Shown piece after piece: positions 7,621 to 15,711 of a stretch of 64,000 bases of DNA; the stretch's first letter is position 1; each line of letters starts with the position of its first letter. The notes under the pieces are model-generated. The model was not told the origin of the DNA and made no database searches. It saw nothing but the letters and a program-made list of their open reading frames with translations. A program made the translations under genes and the position numbers. The DNA is taken from NCBI GenBank assembly GCA_022825675.1, contig JAJDWK010000048.1, positions 1 through 64,000 of the forward strand, written 5' to 3'. This DNA is from Anaerolineae bacterium (GTDB lineage: Bacteria > Chloroflexota > Anaerolineae > Aggregatilineales > Phototrophicaceae).

Positions 7621-9347
7621 CCCCCCTTCCACGCCCGCGCCGCCTGCAGCAGCTCGCGCGCGCCCGCCTGCCCCGCCGTGCCCAACATCGCCGCCAGCTC
7701 CGCGGCACGCTCGCCCTCGCCGCGCAGCTCCCGCACCCGCGTTGCCGCTTGCGCCGCCGCCAGCCCCTTCTCGGCGCAGAAATGCAAATCGGCAAATGCC
7801 GCCAGCTGCGGCAGATGCGTCACGCAGAGCACCTGATGCCCGCCCGAAAGCGACCACAGCTTCTGCCCGACCACCGCGCCCAGCCGCCCGCCGATGCCCT
7901 GGTCGACCTCGTCAAATATCAGCACGGGCGTTTGATCCGCCGCCGTCAGCACCCGCTTGAGCGCCAGCATGATGCGCGCCGCCTCGCCGCCAGACGCCAC
8001 TTTCGCCAATGGGCGCAGCGGCGCGCCCGGGTTGGCAGCCAGCATAAATTCGACATCGTCCATGCCCTTGGCGTCAAACTTGTAGCGGCGCTCGCCCACG
8101 ATGCAGCCGCCGGGGTGCTCCGCCTGCGCCAGCCGCAGCTCGAAGCGCGCCCGCTCCATGCGCAGCTCCTTGAGCTCCGCCAGCACCGCCGCGCTGAGGC
8201 GCTGCCCGGCGCTCCTGCGCGCCGCGCTCAACTGGGCGCAGCGCTCGCCGATTTGCATCAGCAGCCGCTCGGCTTTTGCGCCCAATTCGTGCAGCCGCGC
8301 GTCGCTGTTTTCGATGCCGTCCAACTCGCGGCGCGCCCGCTCGCCATAAGCGAGGATGTCGGCGGCGCTGTCGAGCTGGAAGCGGCGCTTCAGCGTGTTG
8401 ATGAGTTCCAGCCGCTCTTCCAACTCGTCCAGCCGCGCCGGGTCATATTCGATGTCATCGGCATAACGCGCCAGCGTCAGCGCCAGTTCTTGCGATGCCG
8501 CCGCCAAGCCTTCCGCCGCGTCATACTCCGCCGCCAGCGCCGGGTCGATGCCCGCCAGCTTCCGCAAAGCATTGGCGACCGCCATCAAGCTGTCGACGCC
8601 GCCCGGCGCCGCCCCGCGCTCATCACCGTTGAGCAGGCGCGCCGCTTCCGCCGCCAATGTCGCCAGCTGCTCGCTGTTGGCAAGGCGGTTGCGCTCCGCC
8701 AGGCGCTCGCTCTCTTCGGCGGGCTTGAGCGCCGCCGCGTCAATTTCCGCCACTTCATGCCGCAGCATGTCCGCCCGCCGCCGCAGGCTCTCGCTGTCCG
8801 CCCGCAGGGCGCTTAATTCCGCCTGCGCCGCCGTCAGCCGCGCCACCAGCCGCGCCAAATCCTCACGCGCATCCAGCAGCCCGGCATAGCGGTCCAGCAG
8901 CTCGATGTGCTGCCGCGCCCGCAGCAGCGACAGATGCTCGCTCTGCCCGTGAATATCGAAGAGCGCCTGCCCGATTTCGCCCAGGATGTCGCTGCGCACG
9001 GCGCTGCCATTGACGCGCGCTGTCGAGCGCCCGCCGCGCCGCAGCTCCCGCGTCAGCGTCAGCAGCCGCGGCGCGTCGGCATCCAGAAGTTCTTCCCGCC
9101 GCAACAGCGCCATCAGCGCTGGCTGCGCCGCGGGCTGCAGCCGAATCAGCCCTTCGACCAGGCTGCGGCTGGCGCCCGCGCGGATGAAATCGGCATCGGC
9201 GCGCCCGCCCAGCAGCAGCTCAACCGCGTCTACCAGTATGGATTTGCCCGCGCCGGTCTCGCCCGTTATCACATTGAACCCCGGCGCGAAGCGCAGCTCC
9301 AGCCGGTCGATGACGGCGAAATTTTCTATGCGCAGTTCTTCTAACAT
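7617..9347 (-). CDS. recN: DNA repair ATPase RecN
   Basis: A 576-residue SMC-like protein of normal RecN length. Walker A is GETGAGKS at residues 29-36 after the typical LEELRIENFAVIDRLELRF start. A long coiled-coil middle region rich in Glu, Arg and Ala follows. The C-terminal ATPase half contains the signature VASGGEAARIMLAL and Walker B LIFDEVDQGIGGR. It acts on double-strand breaks, tethering ends and loading with RecA-dependent repair. It is last in an apparent operon with the zinc-finger membrane gene and nadK; the nadK-recN linkage is common in bacteria. Its stop codon overlaps that of the convergent methyltransferase gene. Confidence 0.96.
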   Translation of the reverse strand: MLEELRIENFAVIDRLELRFAPGFNVITGETGAGKSILVDAVELLLGGRADADFIRAGASRSLVEGLIRLQPAAQPALMALLRREELLDADAPRLLTLTRELRRGGRSTARVNGSAVRSDILGEIGQALFDIHGQSEHLSLLRARQHIELLDRYAGLLDAREDLARLVARLTAAQAELSALRADSESLRRRADMLRHEVAEIDAAALKPAEESERLAERNRLANSEQLATLAAEAARLLNGDERGAAPGGVDSLMAVANALRKLAGIDPALAAEYDAAEGLAAASQELALTLARYADDIEYDPARLDELEERLELINTLKRRFQLDSAADILAYGERARRELDGIENSDARLHELGAKAERLLMQIGERCAQLSAARRSAGQRLSAAVLAELKELRMERARFELRLAQAEHPGGCIVGERRYKFDAKGMDDVEFMLAANPGAPLRPLAKVASGGEAARIMLALKRVLTAADQTPVLIFDEVDQGIGGRLGAVVGQKLWSLSGGHQVLCVTHLPQLAAFADLHFCAEKGLAAAQAATRVRELRGEGERAAELAAMLGTAGQAGARELLQAARAWKGG

Positions 9348-9379
9348 CGGCGCGATTCGCCTGCTATCCCGCTATCCCG

Positions 9380-9892
9380 CTAGATGCTCAGCTTGAAGCG
9401 CGTGTATGCCGCTGAGCTCGCCAATGCCAAAAACAGCAGCGGGAATAGCCCCAGCCCGCCCGTCAGCAAGATGGCGGTGACAGCGCCGCCCAGCAGCAGC
9501 GCGCCCGCGCTGATGTATCCGCTTTGGCGGCCGCGCCGCCTGCCCGTCAGCCCCAGGGCGAGCTGCGCCGCCGCCCCGCCAATCGCCGGCGCCAGAAAGA
9601 AGCCCACGATGACGAAGCCGCCGACCCAGATGCTCGCCAAGGGTATCAGCGCGCCGCCCGCGGCGGAAACCGCCGCCACCAGCGCATAATCAAGCGCCGT
9701 GCTTTGGTAAAAGCGGTCCTCGTGCCCGCGCACACACTCGCGGCAAGTATAGCCCACGGGCGTCCGCCGCGCGCAGTCGACGCACATATAACGCTCGCAG
9801 CGGTTGCAGCGCAAGCCCGTCTCCCGCTCGGGATGCCGCGCGCAGTAAGTAATTTCGTCTTCTAAGCCGGCGGTCGCAAAACTCTCGTCCAT
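9380..9892 (-). CDS. Zinc-finger (B-box-like) membrane protein
   Basis: A 170-residue protein. Residues 15-58 hold four closely spaced Cys/His pairs (YCARHPE, LRCNRCE, YMCVDCAR, YTCRECVRGH), a B-box-like double zinc site. Two to four hydrophobic segments follow (AAVSAAGGALIPLASIWVGGFVIVGFFLAPAI; ALLLGGAVTAILLTGGLGLFPLLFLALA). Such proteins are common but uncharacterised in environmental bacteria; the zinc module may recruit a protein to the membrane. It lies 12 bp downstream of nadK and 32 bp upstream of recN, so it is probably co-transcribed. No enzymatic motif is visible. Confidence 0.75.
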   Translation of the reverse strand: MDESFATAGLEDEITYCARHPERETGLRCNRCERYMCVDCARRTPVGYTCRECVRGHEDRFYQSTALDYALVAAVSAAGGALIPLASIWVGGFVIVGFFLAPAIGGAAAQLALGLTGRRRGRQSGYISAGALLLGGAVTAILLTGGLGLFPLLFLALASSAAYTRFKLSI

Positions 9893-9904
9893 GACGCCTC
9901 GCCT

Positions 9905-10792
9905 TTATTCGTCGAAAGTCATGCGCCGCGGACCATGGCGGTTGATGCGCGGCTCCATGCGGTCCAGCAGCGAGCGGTAGAAATAATTGCGCTCGCGCAG
10001 GCGCAGGAATTGGCTCTCTGGCGCGGCGGAGGTGATTTGCACATGCTGCCGCGCGCCCAGCTCCGCCTCGACGCGCCCATCCACCGTCAGCACCAGCGGG
10101 CGGCGATTTTCTTGCGTTGGCTCGATATCCACCACCGCCCCCCGCGACAGCACAATCGAGCGCTCCATGCTGAGGTGCGGCGCCATCGGCACCAGCAGGA
10201 TGTTGCGCAGCTCTGGCGGCAGTATCGGTCCCCCTGCCGCCAGGGCATAAGCGCTGGCGCCAGTCGGCGTCGAGATGATGAGGGCATCGGCGTTGTAAGT
10301 TGTCGCCCAGTGCTTGTCGATATAGGCGGCAATCTGCACCATGCGCCCGAAGACATTGCCGCTGATGACAACATCGTTGAGCGCGCGAAAGCTGCCGAGG
10401 ACGCGCCGCTGCCCTTCCAGCAGCGTCGCCTGCAGCATCATGCGCTTTTCGATCCAATAGTCTCCCGCCAGCACCTGCTCTAATGCCGCCGCGCAGTCCG
10501 CGGGTTTTTCGATTTCGGTCAAGAAGCCCAGCCAGCCCATGTTGACGCCCAGCACCGGCACACCATGCTCGGCGCAGGCGCGCCCCGCCCGCAGCATCGC
10601 GCCGTCGCCGCCAATCGCCATCACGACATCAACCGCCGCGACCGCTTGCCGCACGCTGTCTTCGTGCCAATCGGTGTAGACCCAATGGTCGATGCCGCGC
10701 TGCCCCAACATCGCCGCGATTTCCCGCGCTACGGGATGGGTATCGAGGCGCATCGGATGCGCCAGCACGCCAATCCGCTGGATTTCGCTCAA
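9905..10792 (-). CDS. nadK: NAD kinase
   Basis: A 295-residue protein, the usual length. GGDG (residues 61-64, in AIGGDGAMLRA) is the hallmark NAD-kinase motif. ALNDVVIS, the STPTGASAYALAAGGPI glycine-rich segment and VTVDG-like LTVDGRVEAEL near the C-terminus complete the signature. It phosphorylates NAD to NADP in the cytoplasm using ATP or polyphosphate. It heads the minus-strand operon with the zinc-finger membrane protein and recN. The start ATG is clear, with no better upstream alternative. Confidence 0.96.
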   Translation of the reverse strand: MSEIQRIGVLAHPMRLDTHPVAREIAAMLGQRGIDHWVYTDWHEDSVRQAVAAVDVVMAIGGDGAMLRAGRACAEHGVPVLGVNMGWLGFLTEIEKPADCAAALEQVLAGDYWIEKRMMLQATLLEGQRRVLGSFRALNDVVISGNVFGRMVQIAAYIDKHWATTYNADALIISTPTGASAYALAAGGPILPPELRNILLVPMAPHLSMERSIVLSRGAVVDIEPTQENRRPLVLTVDGRVEAELGARQHVQITSAAPESQFLRLRERNYFYRSLLDRMEPRINRHGPRRMTFDE

Positions 10793-10931
10793 ATCTGTCG
10801 CTACTCCGCGGTCAAGTTACCTCACAATTATGATGCAGATTGGCTTTTAATCCTATACATAAATGCGGCAATACTCCCTTAGGGCGTGGGCGACCCGGCG
10901 CAGGCGCCCACGCAATTTGCGTGGATATTGA

Positions 10932-11044
10932 GGGCGTTTCAGCGAAACGCCCCTGCAATATCTCCTTTTTCTGCAAATTTGCAGAAAAATCTCTGTGCCC
11001 TCTGTGTCTCGGTGGTGAATACTGTTTTGATGCAATTGCCCCGC
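10932..11044 (+). repeat. Composite intergenic repeat: two palindromes plus CTCTGTG...ATTGCCC block
   Basis: Occupies the gap between nadK and the MFS gene. The first palindrome is 10932-10952 with 9-bp arms GGGCGTTTC / GAAACGCCC and a 3-nt loop. The second, 10966-10989, is a perfect 24-bp palindrome with half-site TTTTTCTGCAAA. Then come CTCTGTG repeats, GGTGGTGAATA and TTTTGATGCAATTGCCCC. The same order and spacing recur at 62554-62660. No gene is visible in the rest of 10793-11062. Confidence 0.8.
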
Positions 11045-11062
11045 CCCCAACCGCGCCCTGCA

Positions 11063-11092
11063 TTGCGCGCGGGCGCTGGCAGCCTGTATAAT
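11063..11092 (+). promoter_or_regulatory. Promoter of the MFS gene
   Basis: TTGCGC (11063-11068) and a perfect TATAAT (11087-11092) separated by 18 bp, ending 32 bp before the start codon of the MFS gene. The spacing equals that of the mazE promoter and those at 33999 and 35242. Confidence 0.55.
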
Positions 11093-11124
11093 GCCGCCGC
11101 AGACGCAGACCATGACCGAGGCGC

Positions 11125-12318
11125 ATGAAGCGCAGCAGACCCTTCCTTTCTTTGATGCTGGCGGATTTTATCGCCCGCGCCGCCTATCAGATGGGCAAGA
11201 CGCCGCTGCTGCCCATATTCGCCGCTGGCTTGGGCGCGTCTGGTGCCTTCCTCGGCTTGATCGTCTCGGTATCCACCGTGACCGGCTTGGCGCTCAAGCC
11301 GCTGTTTGGCATGCTCTCCGACCGTCAGGGGCGGCGCGCCTGGCTCTTCATCGGCGCGGCATTCTTCGCGCTGATGCCTTTCGCCTATCGTTTTATCCAA
11401 AGCCCAGAAGAACTTTTGCTGCTGCGGCTGATACACGGCTTGGCGACGGCGATTTACGGTCCCGTGACTTTAGCCTACATCGCCGAGCTGTCACGGGGGG
11501 CGGGCGAAACTTCGGTGGCGGAGGACATCGGCTGGTTTGAGCTGGCGCGCAGCGGCGGTTACATCGCGGGACCAGCATTGGCGGGCTGGCTGCTGCTCTC
11601 GCTGGAGCCGGCGGCGGTCTTCACCGTCATCGGCTTCATCAGCTGCGCGGTGTTTCTGCCGCTGCTGGGCTTGCCAGAAACGCGGCAGAGCGCGGGGCGC
11701 AAGCCAGCGTCAGCGCGGCGGCATCTGGGCGCTGCCCTGCGCGCCGGCGGGCTGACGCCAGCCGTTTGGCTGACGGGCGCGCTGGAAGCGGCGGCATTCA
11801 TCGCGCTGTATACGCTCAAAGCTTTCCTGCCGCTGTATGCGCTGGAGGCGGGCATCAGCGCCGCGCTGGTGGGCTTGTATTTCAGCCTCAACGAGGCGGT
11901 ATATGTGCTGGGCAAGCCGCTCTGCGGGCGCTTGGCGGATCGGCTGGGCTATGCGCCGGTCATCAGCCTGGGCATCGTGCTGCTGGCGCTGGCGCTGCCG
12001 TTGATTAGCGCGCTGACGCCGGGGGCGCTCTTTTTGCTGCCGGCGGCGCTGATGGGCGCGGCGCAGGCGCTCATCTTCCCGGCGGCGAAGGCGCTGGTCG
12101 CCGATAGCATCAGCCCGGCGCACCTGGGCGCGGGCATGGGCTTGGTTGGCATGCTGCAGAATTTTGGCAAAGTGGCGGGGCCGGTGCTGGGCGGGCTGGC
12201 GATAGGCGCTTTGGGATACAGCGGGGCGCTGCTGCTGCTCAGCGCGCTGCTGCTGGCGGGCACCGCTGGCGGCTGGGCGCTGCTCTCGCCGCGCAAAAGC
12301 CGCCGCCGGATGGCGTAG
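11125..12318 (+). CDS. MFS transporter
   Basis: A 397-residue protein with about 12 hydrophobic segments in two sets of six. The loop after helix 2 has the MFS motif GMLSDRQGRR, and the equivalent loop in the second half is GRLADRLG. The region PVTLAYIAELS with RGAGETSVAEDIGWF lies between helices 4 and 5. It resembles drug or metabolite exporters of the cytoplasmic membrane; the substrate is unknown. The start is ATG 11125, preceded by GAGGCGC, with a TATAAT promoter just upstream. It is a single-gene unit followed by the AT-rich restriction-modification insert. Confidence 0.85.
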   Translation: MKRSRPFLSLMLADFIARAAYQMGKTPLLPIFAAGLGASGAFLGLIVSVSTVTGLALKPLFGMLSDRQGRRAWLFIGAAFFALMPFAYRFIQSPEELLLLRLIHGLATAIYGPVTLAYIAELSRGAGETSVAEDIGWFELARSGGYIAGPALAGWLLLSLEPAAVFTVIGFISCAVFLPLLGLPETRQSAGRKPASARRHLGAALRAGGLTPAVWLTGALEAAAFIALYTLKAFLPLYALEAGISAALVGLYFSLNEAVYVLGKPLCGRLADRLGYAPVISLGIVLLALALPLISALTPGALFLLPAALMGAAQALIFPAAKALVADSISPAHLGAGMGLVGMLQNFGKVAGPVLGGLAIGALGYSGALLLLSALLLAGTAGGWALLSPRKSRRRMA

Positions 12319-12388
12319 GGGCGAGACGGAGGATGCCCGACAGGGCGCTTGGGCTTGTCGGACTAGGCTGGCTGTCCTTGCTCTCTAT

Positions 12389-12428
12389 TATGTTTACCAT
12401 TTACCAAATATGTTTACCATTTACCAAA
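12389..12428 (+). repeat. 20-bp tandem duplication at the 3' end of the restriction gene
   Basis: Two exact copies of TATGTTTACCATTTACCAAA (12389-12408 and 12409-12428). The second copy contains the last codons and stop of the minus-strand gene at 12414, so the duplicated piece is the end of that gene. It marks the edge of the AT-rich insert. Confidence 0.85.
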
Positions 12429-13190
12429 CACTCTAATCGAGCTCCCATGCAAAATCACATCCTTCGATTTACTCCAATCTTCACATTCCAGTCCCGAAGA
12501 TTTTAATAATCGAATAGCTGGCTCTCGGTTCATAGTAAAGAGAACTTCTCCATAATGGTTTTCACCAGACTTTCGTATTTCAAGTTCCCCCACATTCCTT
12601 TTTTCATATCTAAACAGAACTTTTTGATCATCGAATTCCCCTTTTCGACGAGCTTTAGAGTTTGTTACTTCAAAGGAATCCGCCATGACCCGAACTACAT
12701 CATCGCTCCAAAAAACATGAAACTTCTTATCAATTACAATCGTCAAGTAATTTACTTCATGCCCGTTGAAAATAGATTTGCGAAGAAATGCCCGTAAAAG
12801 CGCTTTTCTCTGAAACCTGTCTTTTAGTTCGCGCATTGGAACTTTTAATCGTTCTTTAGCAGCATCTTTGTTATCAACATAATCGCTGTACCTCGGTGGA
12901 AAAGCGTCAATACAATGTATCAACAGTGAGCCGATTCCATTTAACGCTTGAAAACCGTCATCTTGTAAAAAGCGGTTCCGTCTGTAAAGAAACAATTGCC
13001 ACTTTTTTGCCCCGGATTTGACCGAATGCGAATCGCCCGCCGGGTCAACTACATCTTTCTTAGCTTTAGGATCGCGTGTGTAATCATTTGGCAAGCCAAT
13101 AATCAGCGCAAATCGCGTGGCGTCATCATGACCCGCCTTTCTATATCGACGGGCTGCCTCAGGGGTGCTAGCGCGTGTTTTCTTTGCCAC
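12414..13190 (-). CDS. Putative type II restriction endonuclease
   Basis: A 258-residue protein starting inside the 3' end of the upstream methyltransferase gene (23-bp overlap), the arrangement of a coupled restriction-modification pair. A candidate nuclease core lies at residues 46-65: DVVDPAGDSHSVKSGAKKWQ, where acidic residues precede a Ser-Val-Lys strand, as in many PD-(D/E)XK restriction enzymes. The rest is basic and helical (FLYRRNRF; KRFQRKALLRAFLRKS-like) with a C-terminal beta-rich region. I do not recognise the exact family or recognition site. Codon use and base composition are visibly AT-richer than the neighbours, indicating horizontal acquisition. The call rests mainly on the linkage to the methyltransferase. 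Confidence 0.65.
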   Translation of the reverse strand: MAKKTRASTPEAARRYRKAGHDDATRFALIIGLPNDYTRDPKAKKDVVDPAGDSHSVKSGAKKWQLFLYRRNRFLQDDGFQALNGIGSLLIHCIDAFPPRYSDYVDNKDAAKERLKVPMRELKDRFQRKALLRAFLRKSIFNGHEVNYLTIVIDKKFHVFWSDDVVRVMADSFEVTNSKARRKGEFDDQKVLFRYEKRNVGELEIRKSGENHYGEVLFTMNREPAIRLLKSSGLECEDWSKSKDVILHGSSIRVFGKW

Positions 13191-14136
13191 TGGGGTAATT
13201 CCAAATTAGCAATTCGTGAGATTTTTTGATGTGGCTGCCCCCGTTTAATTCTCGGCGGTTAACTCCGATCCGAGTATCTCCTTGACCGAAAGTGTATTGC
13301 CATTCTGGGGTTGATATATTAAAACCAGAATACCAGTCACGAATGACCTCACAATCATTGTAAGACAAGATAAACCCGCCTTTGTGATCCAAGAGCATAT
13401 CTCTGAGCAGGTCGTGGCGAAAGCCTCGATGGTGTATTGGGAAATTCCTGTGCGGATACATGCCCGTAAATGTCCTGCCTTCTTCTAAATAGTAGGGAGG
13501 GTCACAATATAGAAAATCATCGAGGTGAGCCGGGATTGATTGCTCAAATCTGTCACAGCGAGCAATCAAATGGGGAGCTTTGAAACTGCGCACCTTTCTT
13601 AGTGTTTTCTCATAACGAGTCTCATTCAAATAAACATCCGAAGGCCAGCCCAGGAAATGGGGACCGTAAGATGTGTTTGAGTTAAAGTAGAAATAGGCTG
13701 CCAAATCAATACGGCTCAGTGGCTCACCGCCGTTCCAATGTTCTTTCAAGCGTGTCTTTACTGACTTAAATGTTTCCCTTGAGGGGGAAAATTCGCTGAG
13801 TTTCTGGTATAACTCTTCCGCATTGTTGATTTGAACATCCCAGTAATTCATTAAAATATCGAATATATCATACCCAATAACCTCAACGCCAAGCTCGTTT
13901 GCTATTGCTATTTCCACAGAACCCCCACCCATGAAAGGAGAAACAATTCTGTGAGGCAAGACTTCCGGCAATAGCTCAACAATATAACCTACCGCTAAAG
14001 TTTTACCTCCCGCATAGCGGAGGGGCGAACCAAGGTAGCGTTTATAATCCAACTTGCCATTGCTCTTCAGAGACCTCAAAAAGCAATCCCTCGTAACAAT
14101 GTCTTGAGATACTCCAAGTTCAAGCTGTCTCAACAT
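13168..14136 (-). CDS. D12-class DNA adenine N6-methyltransferase
   Basis: A 322-residue Dam/MboI-like enzyme. The AdoMet motif I region is LRYAGGKT (39-46) followed by VSPFMGGGSVEIA (66-77). VIGYDIFD follows, and motif IV DPPY is at about 212-215 in YCDPPYYLEEGRTFTG. The order F-x-G-G-G then DPPY is alpha/D12 type. It methylates adenine in a short DNA site, protecting it from the overlapping restriction enzyme. The first 35 residues may be a small extra DNA-binding segment. AT-rich composition like its partner. It precedes and overlaps the restriction gene. Confidence 0.9.
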   Translation of the reverse strand: MLRQLELGVSQDIVTRDCFLRSLKSNGKLDYKRYLGSPLRYAGGKTLAVGYIVELLPEVLPHRIVSPFMGGGSVEIAIANELGVEVIGYDIFDILMNYWDVQINNAEELYQKLSEFSPSRETFKSVKTRLKEHWNGGEPLSRIDLAAYFYFNSNTSYGPHFLGWPSDVYLNETRYEKTLRKVRSFKAPHLIARCDRFEQSIPAHLDDFLYCDPPYYLEEGRTFTGMYPHRNFPIHHRGFRHDLLRDMLLDHKGGFILSYNDCEVIRDWYSGFNISTPEWQYTFGQGDTRIGVNRRELNGGSHIKKSHELLIWNYPSGKENTR

Positions 14137-14306
14137 TGATTACTCCGTAATCGGGTCTCAGTACTCCTGCCACAATGCATTAGACAGAATTTATCCTGAA
14201 ATACAGTTAACCGCAAGTTTTGGCTACTATAGGACATAAGCGCCCAAAATTTGCATCATCGTACACGGGAAAGCCACCGGCTCGTCCCTGACATTGGAAT
14301 GTTTGC

Positions 14307-14326
14307 GGGCGTATCAGCGAAACGCC
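14307..14326 (+). repeat. Imperfect copy of the GGGCGTTTC palindrome
   Basis: GGGCGTATCAGCGAAACGCC, one arm mismatch compared with the perfect copies at 10932, 47834 and 62554. It lies 13 bp past the stop of the minus-strand Fe-alcohol dehydrogenase gene, where it could act as a transcription-end hairpin. No gene is visible in the rest of 14137-14338. Confidence 0.55.
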
Positions 14327-14338
14327 AACACATCCTCC

Positions 14339-15496
14339 TTACAAAGACGCTGCTAACACCGCTTCCAGCTCGCTGGAGTTGAGGGCGATTGGGTTGCCGC
14401 GCATGCTGCTGGAGGCGGCTGATTTTTCGATGATTTCCGGGAAATCCGCCGGACCCACGCCATAGCGCCCCAGCCCGGGGATGCCGAAGAGCTGGCTGCT
14501 TTCGCGCAGCCAGCGCCGGGCATCAGCGGCGGTGGCGGCGGGCGCATCCAGCAGGATTCGCGCGATAGCATCGTAACGGGGCAAAGCGGGGCTATCGGGC
14601 TGGCGCGCCGACAAAGCGGTGAGATTGGCGTCAATCACCGCGGGCAGCAGGGCGGCGCAGACAGCGCCGTGGGGCGCGCTGAACATGCCGCCCAAGACGC
14701 CAGCGAAGCCATGCACCGCGCCCAGCTTGGCATTTGCCAGCGCCAAGCCGCCCAGCAAGCTGCAAAGCGCCATATCACGGCGGGCGGCGGCATCATTCGG
14801 CTGGGCGACCGCGCGCCGCAGCGCCCTGCCCGCCAGGCTTAAGCCCTCGCGGCAGAAGCCATCGGTCAGCGGCGAGGCGAAGGGCGTTACAAATGGCTCC
14901 AGCACCTGGGTCAAGGCGTCCATGCCGGTGCTGGCGGTAACCGCGGGCGGTACCGAATGCGTCAGCAGCGGATCGACAAGCGCGATATCAGCGAGCATGC
15001 GGCTGTCGCGCAGGCTGACTTTGACGCGCTGCGCCTTGGCGGCGAGCACGGCATTTTTGGTCGCTTCCGCGCCGGTGCCGGCGGTGGTCGGCAGGGCGAT
15101 GAAGGGCAATGGCACCGCTTGTAAAGTCTTGCCCGCGCCGATGACTTCGAGATAGTCAAGCGCCGCGCCCGGGTTGGGGATGAGGGCGGCGCTGGCTTTG
15201 CCGGTGTCGATGACGCTGCCGCCGCCAATGCTGATGACGAAGTCGCAACGGGCTTCGCGGGCGCGCGCTATCGCCGCGTCCACCATGTCGATTGTGGGCT
15301 CGCCGGCCGCGGCAAAATGCGTGAGGCGCAAGCCGGCGGCAGACAGCGCGCCTGTCAACTGGCGGACGGCGGGCGGCGGTGAAGCGCCGGTGACCAGCAG
15401 CGCCCGCTTGCCGATAGCGCGCGCCAGCGCCGGCAGCTGCTGCGCTGTGCCCTCGCCGAAGATGATGCGCGCCGGCGCGGCGAATTCAAAGGGCAT
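14339..15496 (-). CDS. Iron-containing alcohol dehydrogenase family protein
   Basis: A 385-residue group III (Fe) alcohol dehydrogenase. The N-terminus FEFAAPARIIFGEGTAQQLP and the NAD-binding ISIGGGSVIDTGKA are diagnostic. PTTAGTGAEAT and the metal-site regions (ALVDPLLT, VHGFAGVLGGMFSAPHG) are present. In the usual GMDALTH the metal His is Gln here (GMDALTQVLEPF), as in a recognised subgroup of the family. It should interconvert an alcohol and aldehyde with NAD(P). It is divergent from the aldolase-kinase pair, so the three may share a pathway for a sugar phosphate split into a ketone phosphate and an aldehyde. Confidence 0.9.
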   Translation of the reverse strand: MPFEFAAPARIIFGEGTAQQLPALARAIGKRALLVTGASPPPAVRQLTGALSAAGLRLTHFAAAGEPTIDMVDAAIARAREARCDFVISIGGGSVIDTGKASAALIPNPGAALDYLEVIGAGKTLQAVPLPFIALPTTAGTGAEATKNAVLAAKAQRVKVSLRDSRMLADIALVDPLLTHSVPPAVTASTGMDALTQVLEPFVTPFASPLTDGFCREGLSLAGRALRRAVAQPNDAAARRDMALCSLLGGLALANAKLGAVHGFAGVLGGMFSAPHGAVCAALLPAVIDANLTALSARQPDSPALPRYDAIARILLDAPAATAADARRWLRESSQLFGIPGLGRYGVGPADFPEIIEKSAASSSMRGNPIALNSSELEAVLAASL

Positions 15497-15650
15497 AGAG
15501 GCTTTCCTTCCGCTAATGCGTCAGAGGCGATTGTAGGGGCAATTCTGTACATCGACCATTGTACATGCCAGCGGCAGCGGCGCGGCGGCTAGCCTCTACA
15601 ACCGACTTCATGGGTGAGCCAGCGGGCAATCCCCGCCCTTGGGATTTGTG

Positions 15651-15679
15651 GTGAAAAAACTGCGCCGCCTCGCTATAAT
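15651..15679 (+). promoter_or_regulatory. Probable promoter of the aldolase-kinase operon
   Basis: A perfect TATAAT at 15674-15679 lies 33 bp before the start codon. GTGAAA (15651-15656) is a weak -35 at 17 bp spacing. Confidence 0.4.
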
Positions 15680-15711
15680 CGCCGCATGTACGATAAGCGG
15701 GGGAAATGCCA

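Noticed and set aside
7443-8816. A 457-codon forward frame opposite recN
   Set aside because: It is the Arg/Ala-rich antisense shadow of recN; its product has no recognisable motif.
10932-11044. Possible CRISPR array or tRNA-like structure in the palindromic repeats
   Set aside because: There are only two different palindromes, with no regular repeat-spacer pattern and no cas genes; the stems do not form a cloverleaf.
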